Source: Heracleum sosnowskyi
Lineage: Eukaryota > Streptophyta > Magnoliopsida > Apiales > Apiaceae
Assembly: GCA_030848705.1 (NCBI GenBank)
Contig: CM061243.1
Span: forward strand, 6,358,001-6,422,000
Length of the DNA stretch: 64,000 nt
Direction of reading: 5' to 3'
Within the stretch, counting starts at the first letter, position 1. Every line of letters begins with the position of its first letter. Below, piece by piece: positions 49,565 through 62,870 of the stretch. Below the pieces are notes generated by a model. It ran no database searches. It was given only the letters and a program-made list of their open reading frames with translations, and was not told the DNA's origin. Both the position numbers and the translations under genes were made by a program.

Positions 49565-50985
49565 TTAGTCCATCGTAACCAAATAGCATTGTTCCTCGTC
49601 TGAATAAGAGAGCCATTTGGAGAACATGTACTAGAGTTGTTTACCAGCAAACCAAACTTGGGTTTATATAAAATATTTTTTATTCACCATTTGGTGATCA
49701 ATAAAGTTGTGATAGATTTGAGCAGAAATCGCACCTCAAGGCCATGACTTTGTGAAGGCAAGACGAAGATTACAAAGTTTGTGCTAGGATTTTTATATGA
49801 AGTTTACATCATATTATTTCGTACTTATAATATGAGCAGGGACACCATGAGTGCGACACTTACTTTGGAGATCTGTGATACTTTTAGCCTGGTTATTATA
49901 AGAACCTAATAATTTCTGAATAATGTAATTTCTCTTTCAGCTTTCTGGAAAATAGGACAAACAAGGAAAAGAGTCAAGTATCATGCCAGGCTCAACACCT
50001 TATTATTGTAAAAAATAGAACAATATCAGGTTTCTCAAAATGATCGAAAGTTCAGAACAAACCATGGTAATACAACGATGGAAGATAGACAAGCAAAATG
50101 AATAGACAACATGATTATGAAGAAAACTCAGTAGTATAAAGGATCGACGGAGCAGAATGCCGAATGATCAAAATAAGACTACGATAATCTTATGCACCTC
50201 AGCTATTGTTATTGGACCTTGATAATCATTTATCATATTGTTTATTATGCTACACAAGGTATTATAAGTCAATTATGATTTCAAATTGATATTATTGATG
50301 TCTACTTGTATTTTTGTGTTTTATTGGGGTTTTGCTATGCACTAAGGAAGGAGTCCCTATTCAGCTTGATGAAACAAGCTGCTGCTCATGGGGGGGATCT
50401 TGAGTGAACTTACCAATGGGAAAGAGCTGAAACATATGGTTCGGCATGCAAAGGCAGGAACTGACATGGTTATGTACCTTTAGCTGAATTTTTTTTGGCC
50501 AAAATATTATATGCTTAGTTTGCTTTGAATTAATTATGTTTAAAGCTCCCTTATATCCTCTAAAAAAATGCTCGAGAGGTTATGGCGTAAAGGGGCTATT
50601 CTAAGCAACTAAAGTGAGTATGTTTCCTTGGTCAGCATGTCAAATGAAAAAAAAAGCTCTTTCCATGTCTAATGATGTTATCTCATAAGCATTATCTCTA
50701 CATGTGTGTCTTTAGGAGGGGGAGGATGGGAGATTGCATTGTTGGTTTTACATTTATGTACAGGATGATAGCATTCCTTTTGAAATGCTGGATACTCTTA
50801 CTTAATGTAGATTGGGGTATTTTCACAAGTATAGATTGGTGTTGCAGGTTGGTCATGATGTACTCTGGGATGTACTGTGCACAAAAGAAAGAACTGTGAA
50901 CATATAAATTTTGGTCATTTTTAGCCATATGACTGTAGCTTTTCATTTTCTTCTATGATATAGCCGTAAGTTGTGCTCATATGAA
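49565..50985. other. Intergenic region with duplicated segment B
   Basis: It contains 50405-50870, the counterpart of 39695-40150. The remainder is AT-rich and unrecognised. Confidence 0.5.
50405..50870 (+). repeat. Duplicated segment, copy B (possible gene relic)
   Basis: The counterpart of 39695-40150. The coding-like start reads GKELKHMVRHAKAGTDMVMY and is followed by a stop. Upstream, 50350-50400 (ESLFSLMKQAAAHGG) may belong to the same gene. Family not recognised. Confidence 0.55.
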
Positions 50986-50994
50986 CTATGCATT

Positions 50995-53227
50995 GGCTTA
51001 ATGACCATTTAACCCCTGAGGTTTAGTACCATATACCCATCAGCCCCTGTGTTTTAAAAGTGTACCTTTTAGCCCCTGAGGTACTGAAATCATACCTTTC
51101 GACCCTTATACCGGTTCATAACAAAAAACCGGTATAACTCGGATGGGCAAAACAGTCTTTACAGTTATACCGATTTACAGTGTACCTTTTAGCCCATGAG
51201 GTACAGAAATCATACCTTTTAGCCCCTGTTTTCAGTGCATCTTTCCATTTGCATGCATTAATTTGCATTTCGAAACCGTATGTACCAGGCAATGAATTCC
51301 CTTTACAACTAGGTGTTGGTCGAACAAGGAAAACTTGAATGTTTTGCTATGATGCTTATCAGACCCTAAAGTATAACAATATTTCAATCTGGAACCAAGT
51401 TAATGTGATTCAAACCTTAATGTTCTACTTCGTGAAAAACATGTAGGCAATTAGTGCGAGATTAGGTTTTAAATCATCCTTTCTCCCTGACAAACTCAGA
51501 TCGTTATAGGTTGCAAACATATATTGATGTCCTTAATAACAGGCAAAACCATTCAAGGTCGCAAAGGATGGTTCTTCTTGATTTTGAAGATCAATAATCC
51601 CCACCTTGAATTCAAAGGGAGCTGTTATTATTACGCAAGACCTCCCTTAGTCCTGTTTGTACAAATTCTTTATGTACAGGTATTCTTTTAGGGGACTTGG
51701 GAACTAAGCAGAGTTCACCTCCTGTGATATTCATAATTTCACGTTGTTGTAATCTAGAAACAAACTAGAGTTGATCCGTCTCAAGTTAATGCCAACTCTG
51801 TTATACTGTGGGTTCATCAACATGTAATATTCTTGAAATCTCACTGTAATCTTTTACTTCAAAATTCTAGAAATACAAAATTACTAGTATCTTAGCTGTT
51901 ATATGTATTGCATTCTGCCATTCCTAGTAAGAAATTTAGATGGATTTTAAGTAGCAATAGCATGAACCTATCATAAAATTCAAGACCAAAGTTTGGGTCT
52001 TATTAAAGGACCCAACTCTAAAACTTTATATCTTTTAATAACAAATGAAGAATGGATTTCATATTTGTCAAAAGTCTGATCAGCCCAGGTTCTTCAAAAC
52101 CTGGCATGTGGGCCTTTTTGTGCATCTCATTAAAAGTAGAAGATAAATAGAGATAAAGTACAGACTCTAAACCTTGAGTCTTGTCAGCATTTTGTTCATC
52201 ACGCTGTGAAGGTTTCTGCCTAGTTTCCAGGTTATGAATCTCTTCCACCATAGGTTTCCATAGTCTTACTCTTGCATTGATAAACCAATTGGATACCTGG
52301 TCAGTTAACCACACAGTCTAAATTAAGTATCTTTTAAAATTTTACAAAAAAAATTACTAATATTTAATGCAAGTGCTATGGTTACATACTACAAGCACAC
52401 ATGTAAATGCATGAACTGTAATGTTTTTATTTTTATTAACAAGTTGACGGTTGAAATCCAGCAGACGAAGGTAAGGAGCCGTACAATTAAATGAACATAC
52501 CTGATTTGTGAAAGACCTGTCTGCTTAGCCAACATTAACTTGTCGGTGTCAGTAGGGTACCTGCAGCAATATTAACAAACTCGTAATCGTGCAATACAAG
52601 GAGAACACAGAATTCACATTACAATATTCAATAGTGCAATAGAATTACTTACGGGTGGAGGAAGTGTTCAAACAACCATGCTCTCAGCACAGTTACAGCG
52701 CGCTCTGGTAGTCCCCTTTGAGGTCGCCAAACAGGCTGATGTTCTATAAATCCCATGTTTTGAACTGGCTTTTGGCCGTAAATATTGGTATCTGCATGTA
52801 GCCAGATCTGTAAGTAATTTGTTTGGAAAATGAGTGGTCATGCATTTGAGATAGAAGCTGTGTCGCCTCCAAAAGCAACTTGCATTAGCAATTAACAGTG
52901 CTTGCATTTTTAATCGCAAACAATATTGTGCACTGTAAATTTTAGCAATTAGGAACATAAAAATATGTGAAATGGAAAGATGCACCGAAAACATAGGCTA
53001 AAAGGTATGATTTCAGTACCTCAGGGGCTAAAAAGGTATTACTGTAAATCGGTATAACTGTAAAGACTGTTTTGCCCATTCGAGTTATACCGGTTTTTTG
53101 TTATGAACCGATATAAGGGTCGAAAGATATGATTTCAGTACCTCAGGGGCTAAAAGGTACACTTTTAAAACACAGGGACTGATGGGTATATAATACTAAA
53201 CCTCAGGGATTAAAAGGTCATTAAGCC
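50995..53227 (-). mobile_element. Pack-MULE, 2.23 kb, carrying BEL1-like exons
   Basis: Terminal inverted repeats of about 256 bp (50995-51250 and 52971-53227) begin GGCTTAATGACC. The 9-bp flanks are CTATGCATT (50986-50994) and ATATGCATT (53228-53236), identical at 8 of 9 positions. Long TIRs plus a 9-bp duplication indicate a Mutator-like element. Inside there is no transposase but a fragment of a BEL1-like homeobox gene with its introns, which defines a Pack-MULE. It ends about 600 bp upstream of the right NO VEIN-like gene. Confidence 0.88.
52175..52790 (-). pseudogene. Captured BEL1-like (TALE) homeodomain gene fragment
   Basis: BEL1-like proteins are TALE homeodomain transcription factors that pair with KNOX proteins. 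Three minus-strand exons are visible: ~52790-52653 ([20 protein letters not shown], then EHFLHP), 52560-52501 (YPTDTDKLMLAKQTGLS, carrying the PYP loop signature) and 52296-~52175 ([20 protein letters not shown], the recognition helix). Introns with usable GT..AG signals remain, so DNA rather than RNA was captured. Exon two is 60 nt and lacks one base near its end, where an RNQ codon run is expected, which breaks the frame. The SKY and BELL domains and the C-terminus are absent. Not expected to make a working factor. Confidence 0.9.
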
Positions 53228-53239
53228 ATATGCATTGCT

Positions 53240-53266
53240 CGTGTCTTGCACGGACTATAAAGCTAG
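53240..53266 (+). mobile_element. Helitron 3' terminus next to Pack-MULE
   Basis: The stem CGTG(T)/(G)CACG with loop CTT at 53240-53252 is followed by CTAG at 53263-53266 and T. It lies 4 nt after the Pack-MULE target duplication, which suggests the Pack-MULE jumped into this Helitron near its 3' end. The 5' end was not located. Confidence 0.55.
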
Positions 53267-53788
<522 letters not shown>

Positions 53789-53827
53789 GCTAAATATTTA
53801 CTAAACATTGCCGTAGTTGTAGTAGTT

Positions 53828-56800
53828 ATGGCGACACCGAGAGAGCACATTGAAGAGATACGCAAGACCAAGTTTTCCATTGGTGGAGAACCAAATCCCC
53901 TGACGGAGGATCTGCATCAGGCTGTTATGAATCTCTCTGGCGAACTTTACGCCAAGGATGTTCACTTTCTCATGGAGCTCATTCAGGTTTTTTTTAAAAT
54001 TTATTTACACTCTTTTTGTCAACTCTGTATATATTAAAACCGATCATGCAGCATGTATTTTTTTCGTGGATCATATTGTTAGATTAATGACTTGTTAGAT
54101 ATTGCAAGGTTACTACTATTTAGAATCTGATTGTTTATATTTTATATGAACCTAATTTTTAAAATAAGCAAAGGGAAACGGAGGCGGAGCTAGAATCTTT
54201 TTGCCATAATACAACAAAATTTAGAGGCTAATCTAGAAATTTTAAGATATAATACAACAAAATTTAGAGGCTACTATAGCTAATTAGCTATATGATTTTT
54301 TCACCGTAGTGGGGCTAAATTTTTTTTAAATTGAGTACTTCTATATATGTCATTTTTTTTCCCTTGGTAGCTTTAGGCCCTTATGCAACTCCTCGAGACC
54401 GGTAGATATTGTTATTGTTTGATTTATAATTTCACATGTAAGGTAATGAAATGGAACATAGTAAATAAATAAAAAGAAATTGTCAAAAATACTACTTTTT
54501 CTAAGTTTTTTTCAATTTTACTATTTTCTGAAATTATTTTCAAAAATACGGTCTGAAACTAGATGCAACCAAAAAATACGGTCTGCAACCAACGCAACCA
54601 GATGCAACCAAAGCAACCAGATGCAACTTTTTAAAAAATAATTGAAAAAACAGCTAAGAATTAAAAAAAAATTATTAATAAAAGGGGTAAACTTGTGGTC
54701 TTGGTTTACCCTGGGGTTTCAATAGTTAACTTTTGGGGTTCAATGTTTCTATTTTGGATTTTAGAAATATTAAGAATGACGAATAATTTGTATACGGACT
54801 TAGGGTTTAGGGTTTAGGATTGCTAGACTCTAAATCCTAACCTACCCTGATTTTAGGATTGTTTACAACCCTAAAATCAGGACGCCGGAAAAACATCATT
54901 ACTAACAAGTTGTATTTGGTTGATTCTGGTTCCAAAAGTTACAGATGGTTGCATCGATTGCAAAAGTTGCACATGGTTGCATCTAGTTGCAAATCGTATT
55001 TTTGAAAATAATTTCAAAAAGATAGTATTTTTGCAAAAAGTTCAAAAAATCATGGTATTTTTGAAAAAAGCTCATAAATAAATAGGTAACTAATTGGAAG
55101 ATATTGTTATTGTATATAATCAATAAATTTTGTTTTTACTGCAGAATGCGGAGGATAATGAGTATGCAGAAGGAGTGGATCCTTCACTTGAGTTTGTAGT
55201 AACTTCTCGAGATATAACTGCAACAGGGGCTCCTGCTACTTTATTGATATTTAACAATGAACGAGGTTTTACACCCCGGAATATCGATTCCATCTGCAGT
55301 GTTGGACGCTCCACCAAGAAAGGCAATCGCAGACGTGGTTATATTGGCGAGAAAGGTAATATCACTAAAATCTCGTCACACTAGTTCTTGATCATGTCAG
55401 TACCAATGAAATGCAGTAATTTTTTTTTATTTGTTTTCCTGTTGCGTCTTTAACCTGTTGTGATCGATGATTCTTTTGTTAATTTTATAAATTCTCTGCT
55501 TTTCACCATAACTTTATATCATGCTTCTCTGTTTTTCACAATTAAGATGCAGAAACCACACCACCCTCAATACTTATAGTAGGTTTGATAGTTGATACAT
55601 AGCCTTTAGGTCCAAAACCAACTAGAATGGTGTCAGCCCTTATAAGTTCATTATGTTAATATGGATTTTTTAGATTTTATTTTCAAGTTCTGTAGGGTAG
55701 AATGTCAATTTGCAAATACTACAGCCTGATGTCTTGTAAAACTTCATGTTTCCGATCTGTTTATGTTAATTCTGTTGCATAAATTATCTCTATCATACAA
55801 TTATTTTTATTATGGTTTTTTGATATAAGATTTACTTATATATGTCCTGCCAATGGTTTTGATGAATTTTGAATTAATTTCAGGAATTGGTTTTAAAAGT
55901 GTTTTCCTCATCACCGCTCAGCCTTACATATTTAGTAAGGGCTATCAGATGCGGTTTACTGAAGGACCCTGTCCACATTGTAATGTGGGATATATTGTTC
56001 CTGAGTGGGTTGAGACGAATCCTACTCTTTCAGTGATCGAAAGCATCTATGGAACCGGTAAGACTCTTCCTACCACAACAATAATACTGCCTTTGAAACC
56101 TGACAAGGTCAAACCTGTGAAGCATCAGCTATCCAACATTCATCTGGAGATTCTGTTGTTTCTTTCTAAGATCAAGCGGCTCTCGGTTAGAGAAGACAAT
56201 GAGGATCCCAAGCTCAACACTGTGAGTGCAATTTCTTTATCAAGCGAGACGAATTTTGTTACAAGGAAGAACATAGATGCAGAATCTTATGTGCTCCATC
56301 TTTCTGCCGATGACATGGGTGATGATGATCAAGAAAAAGAATGTGACTATCACATGTGGAGGCAAAGATTTCCAGTCAAGAAAGAAAACAAAGTCGAAAG
56401 AAGAATGGAGGTAGAAGAATGGGTTATCACTTTAGCATTCCCAAGCGGAAAGCGTCTCCTTAGAGGAATGCAGTCTCCAGGGATATACGCATTTTTACCC
56501 ACGGAGATGGTCACCAACTTCCCTTTCATTATACAAGCAGATTTTATCTTAGCGTCATCAAGGGAGAATATCCTCCTAGATAATAAATGGAATAAAGGAA
56601 TTCTTGACTGTGTTTCTACTGCTTTTATCAGTGCTTTCACTTCTCTCGTGAAAGATACAGAGGCTCCAGTTTCAACACTGCCTCATATCTTTGGTTTTTT
56701 GCCAGTTAATAAAGCTCCCTACACGGAGTTGAATGCTGTGAGGGAGTCAATCAAGCAGAAGCTATTAAACCAAAGTATTGTTCCATGTGAATCATACTCT

Positions 56801-59800
56801 GAACAGAAGTTTTTCCATAAGCCTTGTGAGGTTGGTGGGATATCGCCAGCCTTTTGGAATATTCTAGATAAGGCTAAGGGGCAAGGTGTAGCCTTAGATA
56901 ATATATCCTCTCACGGCACTTATATATTGAGTTCTTATTTAGACGCAGAGGAGTATGATAACATTTTAGAATTCTTGGGGGTGGGATTTGTTGCAGATGA
57001 ATGGTATGCTAAATGCATTCAGAGTTCTAATATTATATTGGGCGTGTCCGAGGATGTTTATCTGGAGCTTCTGCTTTTTGTTGCTGAGAATTGGAGATCT
57101 AGTTTTCATGGAACCAACATGAAGGATGCATCAATCTTGAAGTATGTAGATATTCATGGTATTGTTTCTCTGATCAGTGTCAGTGAAGTTTCCCAATTTT
57201 ATGGAGGAAAGTTGTTTAAGTCTTCTGAGGATTGTTATGCATCCTGGTTAATCAACTGGAGTAGGGAGTTCAGAGGTGCAACAGGTCACTTGTTCATGCC
57301 AATTTCAACCCAACAAGCTATTGGGTTATTGAGCAAAAAACGGATCCTACTTGACTGGCTATCGGATCAAGCTAAAGTCAAATCCGTGAGTGTTTATGAT
57401 TATGCAATTCTGTTGAATAAGTCAATAAATGATAGAGAGCTTGCAATTGCATACAGTCATTTTCTTTATCACTCATTTTCAAATAAGCATATGTCTAAGC
57501 AGAATGTTAAAGAAATATGTAGTAGCATGCCTCTTATTGATAGTTATGGGCGGATGATGGGGCAGAAGAGTCACGTTCTTCTGCCTGCTAATGGAAGTAA
57601 CTGGGTGGAGCTGATTGGTACTAATCCGTGGACAAATGAAGGTTATGTTGAGCTCGGGAAAGACTATCTACAACCAGCACACTATGTTGGTATTCACACA
57701 CCCGACAGAGTGTTGATTAATTTCTTAAAAACTCGTGTTCCGGCTTTTGATATACCCAAAATATCTCCTCCAAATGCTGTAATCCCAACCATGTCAGCTC
57801 CTTTAACCAGGAAAAATGTGTTCTTGCTACTGGAGTGGATTCGTTACTTGAGAAGGAAAGGGACTGACCTCCCCCAAAAATTCTTGTCGTGCATCAAGGA
57901 AGGTAGCTGGCTGAAAATTTCCCTAAATGGTAGTTCTGGCTACAGACCTCCGTCACAGTCATTCCTGTTCTCGTCATCGGGAGCACATGTTTTACAGCAA
58001 GAGTCAGAGCTTGTTGACATACCAATAGTTGATGTGCAGTTTTATGGTCAAAAAATAACTGATTACAAGGAGGAGCTGAGAGTAGTTGGTGTGATGTTTG
58101 AGGTTAACGAAGCATGCAGATTCATCGGAAATCAGCTAATGTCTATTGCAGCGTCTTCTAATTTAACCAGGTATAACGTCCTTTCAATACTGAAATTCAT
58201 CAAGTTTTTGGGGCGTAAATTACTGCCACACACAGAATTTGTTAATAGCATCAAAGGTGGGCGATGGCTGAGAACAAATCAAGGTGACAGAAGCCCAACT
58301 GAGTCTGTTTTATACAATGAGCAGTGGAAAGCTGCTTCGGAAGTAAGTAACATTCCTCTTATAGCGGAAGCTTATTATGGAGCCAATCTAATGTCTTATA
58401 AAGAAGAATTGGAGCTGATTGGTGTGAAAGTGGATTTTGATGGCAACTATCAACTTGTTGGTGACAACTTAAAATCTTCAGCTTACTTGAGCTCTCTTAC
58501 TGCCGAGGCTCTCTATTTGATGCTGAATTGCCTCAAGCATTCAAGATCAACTATTAAACTTGTTCATGCTCTCATGGATACAAAATGCATCAAAACAAAT
58601 GTTGGGTTTAAAACTCCAGCTGAATGCTATTTGCCTGACTCCGAGTGGGGATGCCTTCTGCAGGTTTTTAGCTGCTTTCCGATCATAGATGTAAAATTCT
58701 ATGGAAGTAAAATATTGTTGTCTAAAAATGAACTGAAACAAATTGGAGTAGTGGTTGACTCTGATGAGGCATCGAAAAAATTTGAAGGTGTTTTCAAGCA
58801 GCAAGCGTCAGTGCATTCCATTGGCAGAGATAATGTACTTATGCTACTGCAATGTTACAAAAAGCTAAAGAAATCAAATTCATTTCCAAAAAATTTGAAG
58901 AAGTGTATTCGTGAGGTAAAGTGGTTGCGTACTCGACTTGGTGATTATAGAGTGCCAGCTGATTGTGTTCTTTTTGGTCAGTGTTGGCAATCTATTTCAT
59001 CAATCTCTCTGATTCCTTTCGTTGATGATGGTGATAATCAGTATGGTATGATCATCCATGAATATAAGGAGGAGCTCAAGAGTATGGGTGTTGTTTCTTC
59101 TTTCAAGGGTGGAGCACGGTTTGTTGTGAATGGCCTTTATTTGCCAGAGGATCCCAGCAGAATGAGTCCTGAAAATGTATACTCATTACTGAAATGTATC
59201 CGTGGTTATAAGCCGCAGAGTGACAAGTTGGAGAATGGTGATCGGTTTCCATCTAATTTCCTGGAAAAAATAGGCAGACAATGGCTGAAAACCTATGCAG
59301 GCTACAGGGCTCCACAAAAGTGCATGCTCTTCGGTTCTCAGTGGGCTGCTTTATTATTAGAGAGAAGCGACGGGCCTTTCCTTGATGAAAACTACTATGG
59401 TACCAAAATTACAGAATATGCAAATGAGCTTCGTTCTCTTGGAGTTATTGTTGACACTAGAAATGGTTGTTCATTGCTCGCAAATCACCTTTATTTTCAT
59501 TCTAGATTCACCACTGTGATTCGAATTTATAAGTATTTGTACAAATGTAATTGGAAGCCTGATGACGAGAAAGACAAAAAAATTTGGATTCCAAGTGGAG
59601 CTGAAAATGGTCAGTGGGTAAGCTCTGAAGATTGCGTCATTCATGATAAAAATGGTCAACTGGGGTCGCGATTGCATGTTCTGGAGCAGCACTATACGGA
59701 TGAGTTACTAATTTTTTTCTCCATTACTTATGGAGTTAAAATGATTCCCTCTATTGAGGACTATTGCAATATTTGGAAAGTCATGGGAAGCTTCTGGCCA

Positions 59801-60650
59801 CCAAGTAACTCATGACGAGTCTTGTGCCTTTTGGGAGTTTGTTGTAAAGAACTGGAGCTCGAGGACGGAAGAAACATTGGCCCAGCAGCTGTTGAAAGTG
59901 CCTGTATATTCAGGCTCAAATACAATTAATCTCGTCAGTAAACATGACGTATTCATTGCTGATGACCTGCAGCTGAAGGATATCTTTGAAAAGTCTTCTT
60001 TTGGTACCCTTTTTGTTTGGTATCCCCAACCGAGCATGAAATCTCTTCCAAGAACCAAGTTGCTGGAAATTTATAGCAAAATAGGTGTTCGAAATATCTT
60101 TAAATCAGTAAAGCAAGAATTTTCTGCTGTGGATGCTGTCAACCTGAAGCAGCTGGATCCAAAGGAGACATTTATTGGAAAAGGGTTGGTGAGACTTATT
60201 CTTGGCTTTCTAATTGACGTTTCGCCTAAACTGGAAGCAGATAGTAGGCATGAAGTTGTCAGGCGCCTTCTTGATGTTACTGTCTTTGAGGCAGGGGAAC
60301 CAATAACAGTGAGCTATGCTTTGTCATTATCCTCTGATAAAATCCTTAAAGTTGAAGCCAGACAAATGCTAAGATGGGATAGACAGAATTCTAAGCTTTT
60401 CGTGCAGAAATTAGACAAAGATGGTGGACATAAAAATATTATTGAGTATGCGTCTCATTTTTCTGAAGTTGTGGCTGGGGGGTTGTTATGGGAGAATGAA
60501 GATCACATGGTTCGTTTGGCAGAACTTCTTAGGTTGGGATTTCTCGTGGACAACAATGAGGAGGCAGTTGAGTATCTGATGAAGACGAAAAATCTGCAGA
60601 TATTTTTGGAGGATGAAGAGTTTCTTTCTTCTAGCTTTCCAGATGATTAG
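53828..60650 (+). CDS. NO VEIN-like GHKL ATPase gene (right copy), late frameshift
   Basis: Large plant proteins with a sacsin/HSP90-like GHKL ATPase head; Arabidopsis NO VEIN acts in auxin-dependent patterning, but this shorter relative's role is not known to me. Exons are 53828-53986, 55145-55355 and 55884-60650; phases join cleanly. The N box ELIQNAEDNEYAEG spans exons 1-2. G boxes appear as NNERGFTP and YIGEKGIGFKSVF, the latter across exons 2-3. Exon 3 encodes ~1300 residues with degenerate repeats of a YKEELxxxGV-type motif. At 59780-59783 one extra base shifts the frame, so the main frame stops at 59815 while the C-terminal ~290 codons continue in another frame to 60650. The left pseudogene has no extra base there. 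The gene therefore either makes a truncated protein, is a young pseudogene, or carries a sequencing error. Confidence 0.85.
54472..55074. mobile_element. Foldback/MULE-like MITE in intron 1 of NO VEIN-like gene
   Basis: Two inverted halves share blocks such as GAAATTATTTTCAAAAATAC and TAGATGCAACC. The flanks carry a matching 10-bp TAAATAAATA (54462-54471, 55075-55084). The centre holds a 12-bp perfect palindrome arm pair (CCTGATTTTAGG/CCTAAAATCAGG) near 54848-54882. The AT-rich target makes the exact ends uncertain. A related fragment lies at about 5390-5465. Confidence 0.6.
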
Positions 60651-61019
60651 GTATGCTATACTATCATACAAGTTACATTTTTTCACATTAGACTTATTTG
60701 AAATACTATTGACACTTTCATAGTCATTCTGAAAATATTTTGATCATAAATCATCTATTTCTTCTCTTATCAAGTTATTAAGCTTATTGTGATTTTCTAG
60801 TAATCATACTTGTTAGCCGAAAGAATAAAATAGTCACGTTTTCAGTATCACAGTGAATCGAGAAGGCTGGTTTTTCATGGATTAGTTATTGAAACAAAGT
60901 GTGGCTTGTTTTGATTCTAGTCGATCAATTTACAAGTGGAAGTTACTGTCTTCCATAATAATGTTGATTTTACTTTGGTATTGTAGGTAGTATGACAAGG
61001 ACAACATGGTAGTACTAGT
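60651..61019. other. 3' UTR and flank of NO VEIN-like gene
   Basis: No further gene. The duplicated flank begins at about 61020. Confidence 0.4.
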
Positions 61020-61700
61020 TGGAGATTTTGGACTGTCATGTTCTAGCCTCCATGTCTGATTGACATATTTGTATCTCCACTGATCCTAAAACTTGTGCAG
61101 GTGTTGTCTACTTCGGAATCGTTCATAGCAATCAGACCTCAAGAACTTTTGGGTGCAAGATTCTCACATAGCAAGGCAAACTCGTGTTCTAGCTAAACAT
61201 ATCTCTACTTAAATTCTACATCTCAGCAGTTAATGCTATAGGCAACTTTCTACATTTTGCTGTCCTTTGTGTTATATTTGCTTCTGTTATTCAAGGAACA
61301 AGTTTATCTATAAACTGTAGTTCTCTATGATGCTTTGCGTTCTGTATAAATTTTTAGTTCCATTTATAATATAGCGAATTGATTCGACCATCACTGAAAG
61401 TTGCAAGCATAACTAACATAGGTAGAACTGTCGAATTGATCTTAAGCTATCACTGATAATCTAAAGTTTCTTCGTTTTTCGAACATCTTGTTTCTCAGTC
61501 ACTCTATGATTCTGAGCTACCTTAAGGCTCGTTGCTTCTCTTGGCTTACCAGTAGGAGTATTCCAGGATCATAATTTAAAAGATTGATAATGATAATTAT
61601 TAATTAGTGTTACTATCTAATATAATTTCTACTAGTTTTAGACTATTAGCAATGCAAATGAATATTTGTGGCAAAATCAACCACATTTATGAGAATTGAG
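61020..61700 (+). repeat. Duplicated NO VEIN-like 3' flank, copy C
   Basis: The reference copy of the non-coding flank that recurs at 34290-34810 and 35060-35470. It directly follows the right gene copy. Confidence 0.75.
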
Positions 61701-62071
61701 CCTTGGTATATATCTTGGGCTGCACGTTTGTTGGGCCTGTGACATTTAAATTTGAGGCGATCAAATCCAGACGTAATGACTCGTCCCCAATGAATCAAAT
61801 GGCAAGGCCCAATGCATTCATAGTTTAAACATAAACTAGCGTAGAAGCCCGTGCGATACACAGGCATGTTCATATAAGAAAATAATTTTCGCACAAATCA
61901 ACATCTTCGAAATAATTTTATAATTAAATATATGGTAAATTATAGTATTTCAACTTTATTTTATATTTGTAAATTAATTTTATAATATTGTATGCCGTTT
62001 TCATGAACCAAATATTTTATAATTTGATCAGGTTTAAAAAGTTGGATCAATATATCTATACGATAATAATT

Positions 62072-62223
62072 ACATGATTATTATTATTATTAATTTCTTA
62101 AATAATAATTAAATTTCCAATGTCGTGAAAAGAAATTTATTAAAATGACATGATTATTATTTTTATTAATTTCTTAAATAATAATTAAATTTCCAATGTC
62201 GTGAAAAGAAATTTATTAAAATG
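62072..62223. repeat. 76-bp tandem duplication, two copies
   Basis: Units at 62072-62147 and 62148-62223 begin ACATGATTATTATT and are nearly identical, sharing CCAATGTCGTGAAAAG. Confidence 0.85.
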
Positions 62224-62408
62224 ATCAATTAAGTGTAACATAAATAATTATTGTAGCATAATTGTTCGTGTATAACATAGATGTTTGTAAACTCATGTGA
62301 TTTTAATGTAATAAAAGTATATTTGTAAAAAAGATAATCATGTATGTGAGATTATATATTAAGATATATTACAAATTTTCTTAATTTTTTATATCTTATA
62401 CATAATAT

Positions 62409-62630
62409 TTTTTTTTTGATAATCAAGTAATTCATTAATAAACGGCCATACGACATCTACAAAAATAATCAAAATAGAACAAACACGTAATAAAATAGAT
62501 CAAATCAGAATTTTTTTCACCCCGAACTATGATTGTTGAGCAAATCATTCATTGTAGCACATCACTCGTTCATATCGCTGAAGTTTGCAGCCTTTTTAGA
62601 GAGACAATCTAATAATCTGTTGTAGTCGTG

Positions 62631-62698
<68 letters not shown>

Positions 62699-62870
62699 CG
62701 TCCATACGTATTCGAACAATTAAACGTAATTGTGACTCCATACAATCCAAATCAATGAACCACTATTATAAATCCTACAAATCTACGATCTCGGATACTA
62801 AAACAAATCAAACTCTCACAAGGAAAGAGAACAAACCCGAAGAATGGGTAGAGAAAATCCACTAAACGGG
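62409..62870 (-). mobile_element. Possible A-tailed retroposon fragment
   Basis: A poly-T run at 62409-62418 could be the poly-A tail of a minus-strand LINE or SINE; the sequence following it is less AT-rich than its surroundings and is interrupted by a TA tract (62633-62696). No coding domain was recognised, so this is weak. Confidence 0.25.
62633..62696. repeat. (TA)n microsatellite, ~64 bp
   Basis: An uninterrupted TA tract. Confidence 0.95.

Noticed and set aside
54803..54822. TTTAGGG-type repeats resembling plant telomere sequence
   Set aside because: Only two to three imperfect units inside a MITE; too short for an interstitial telomere tract.
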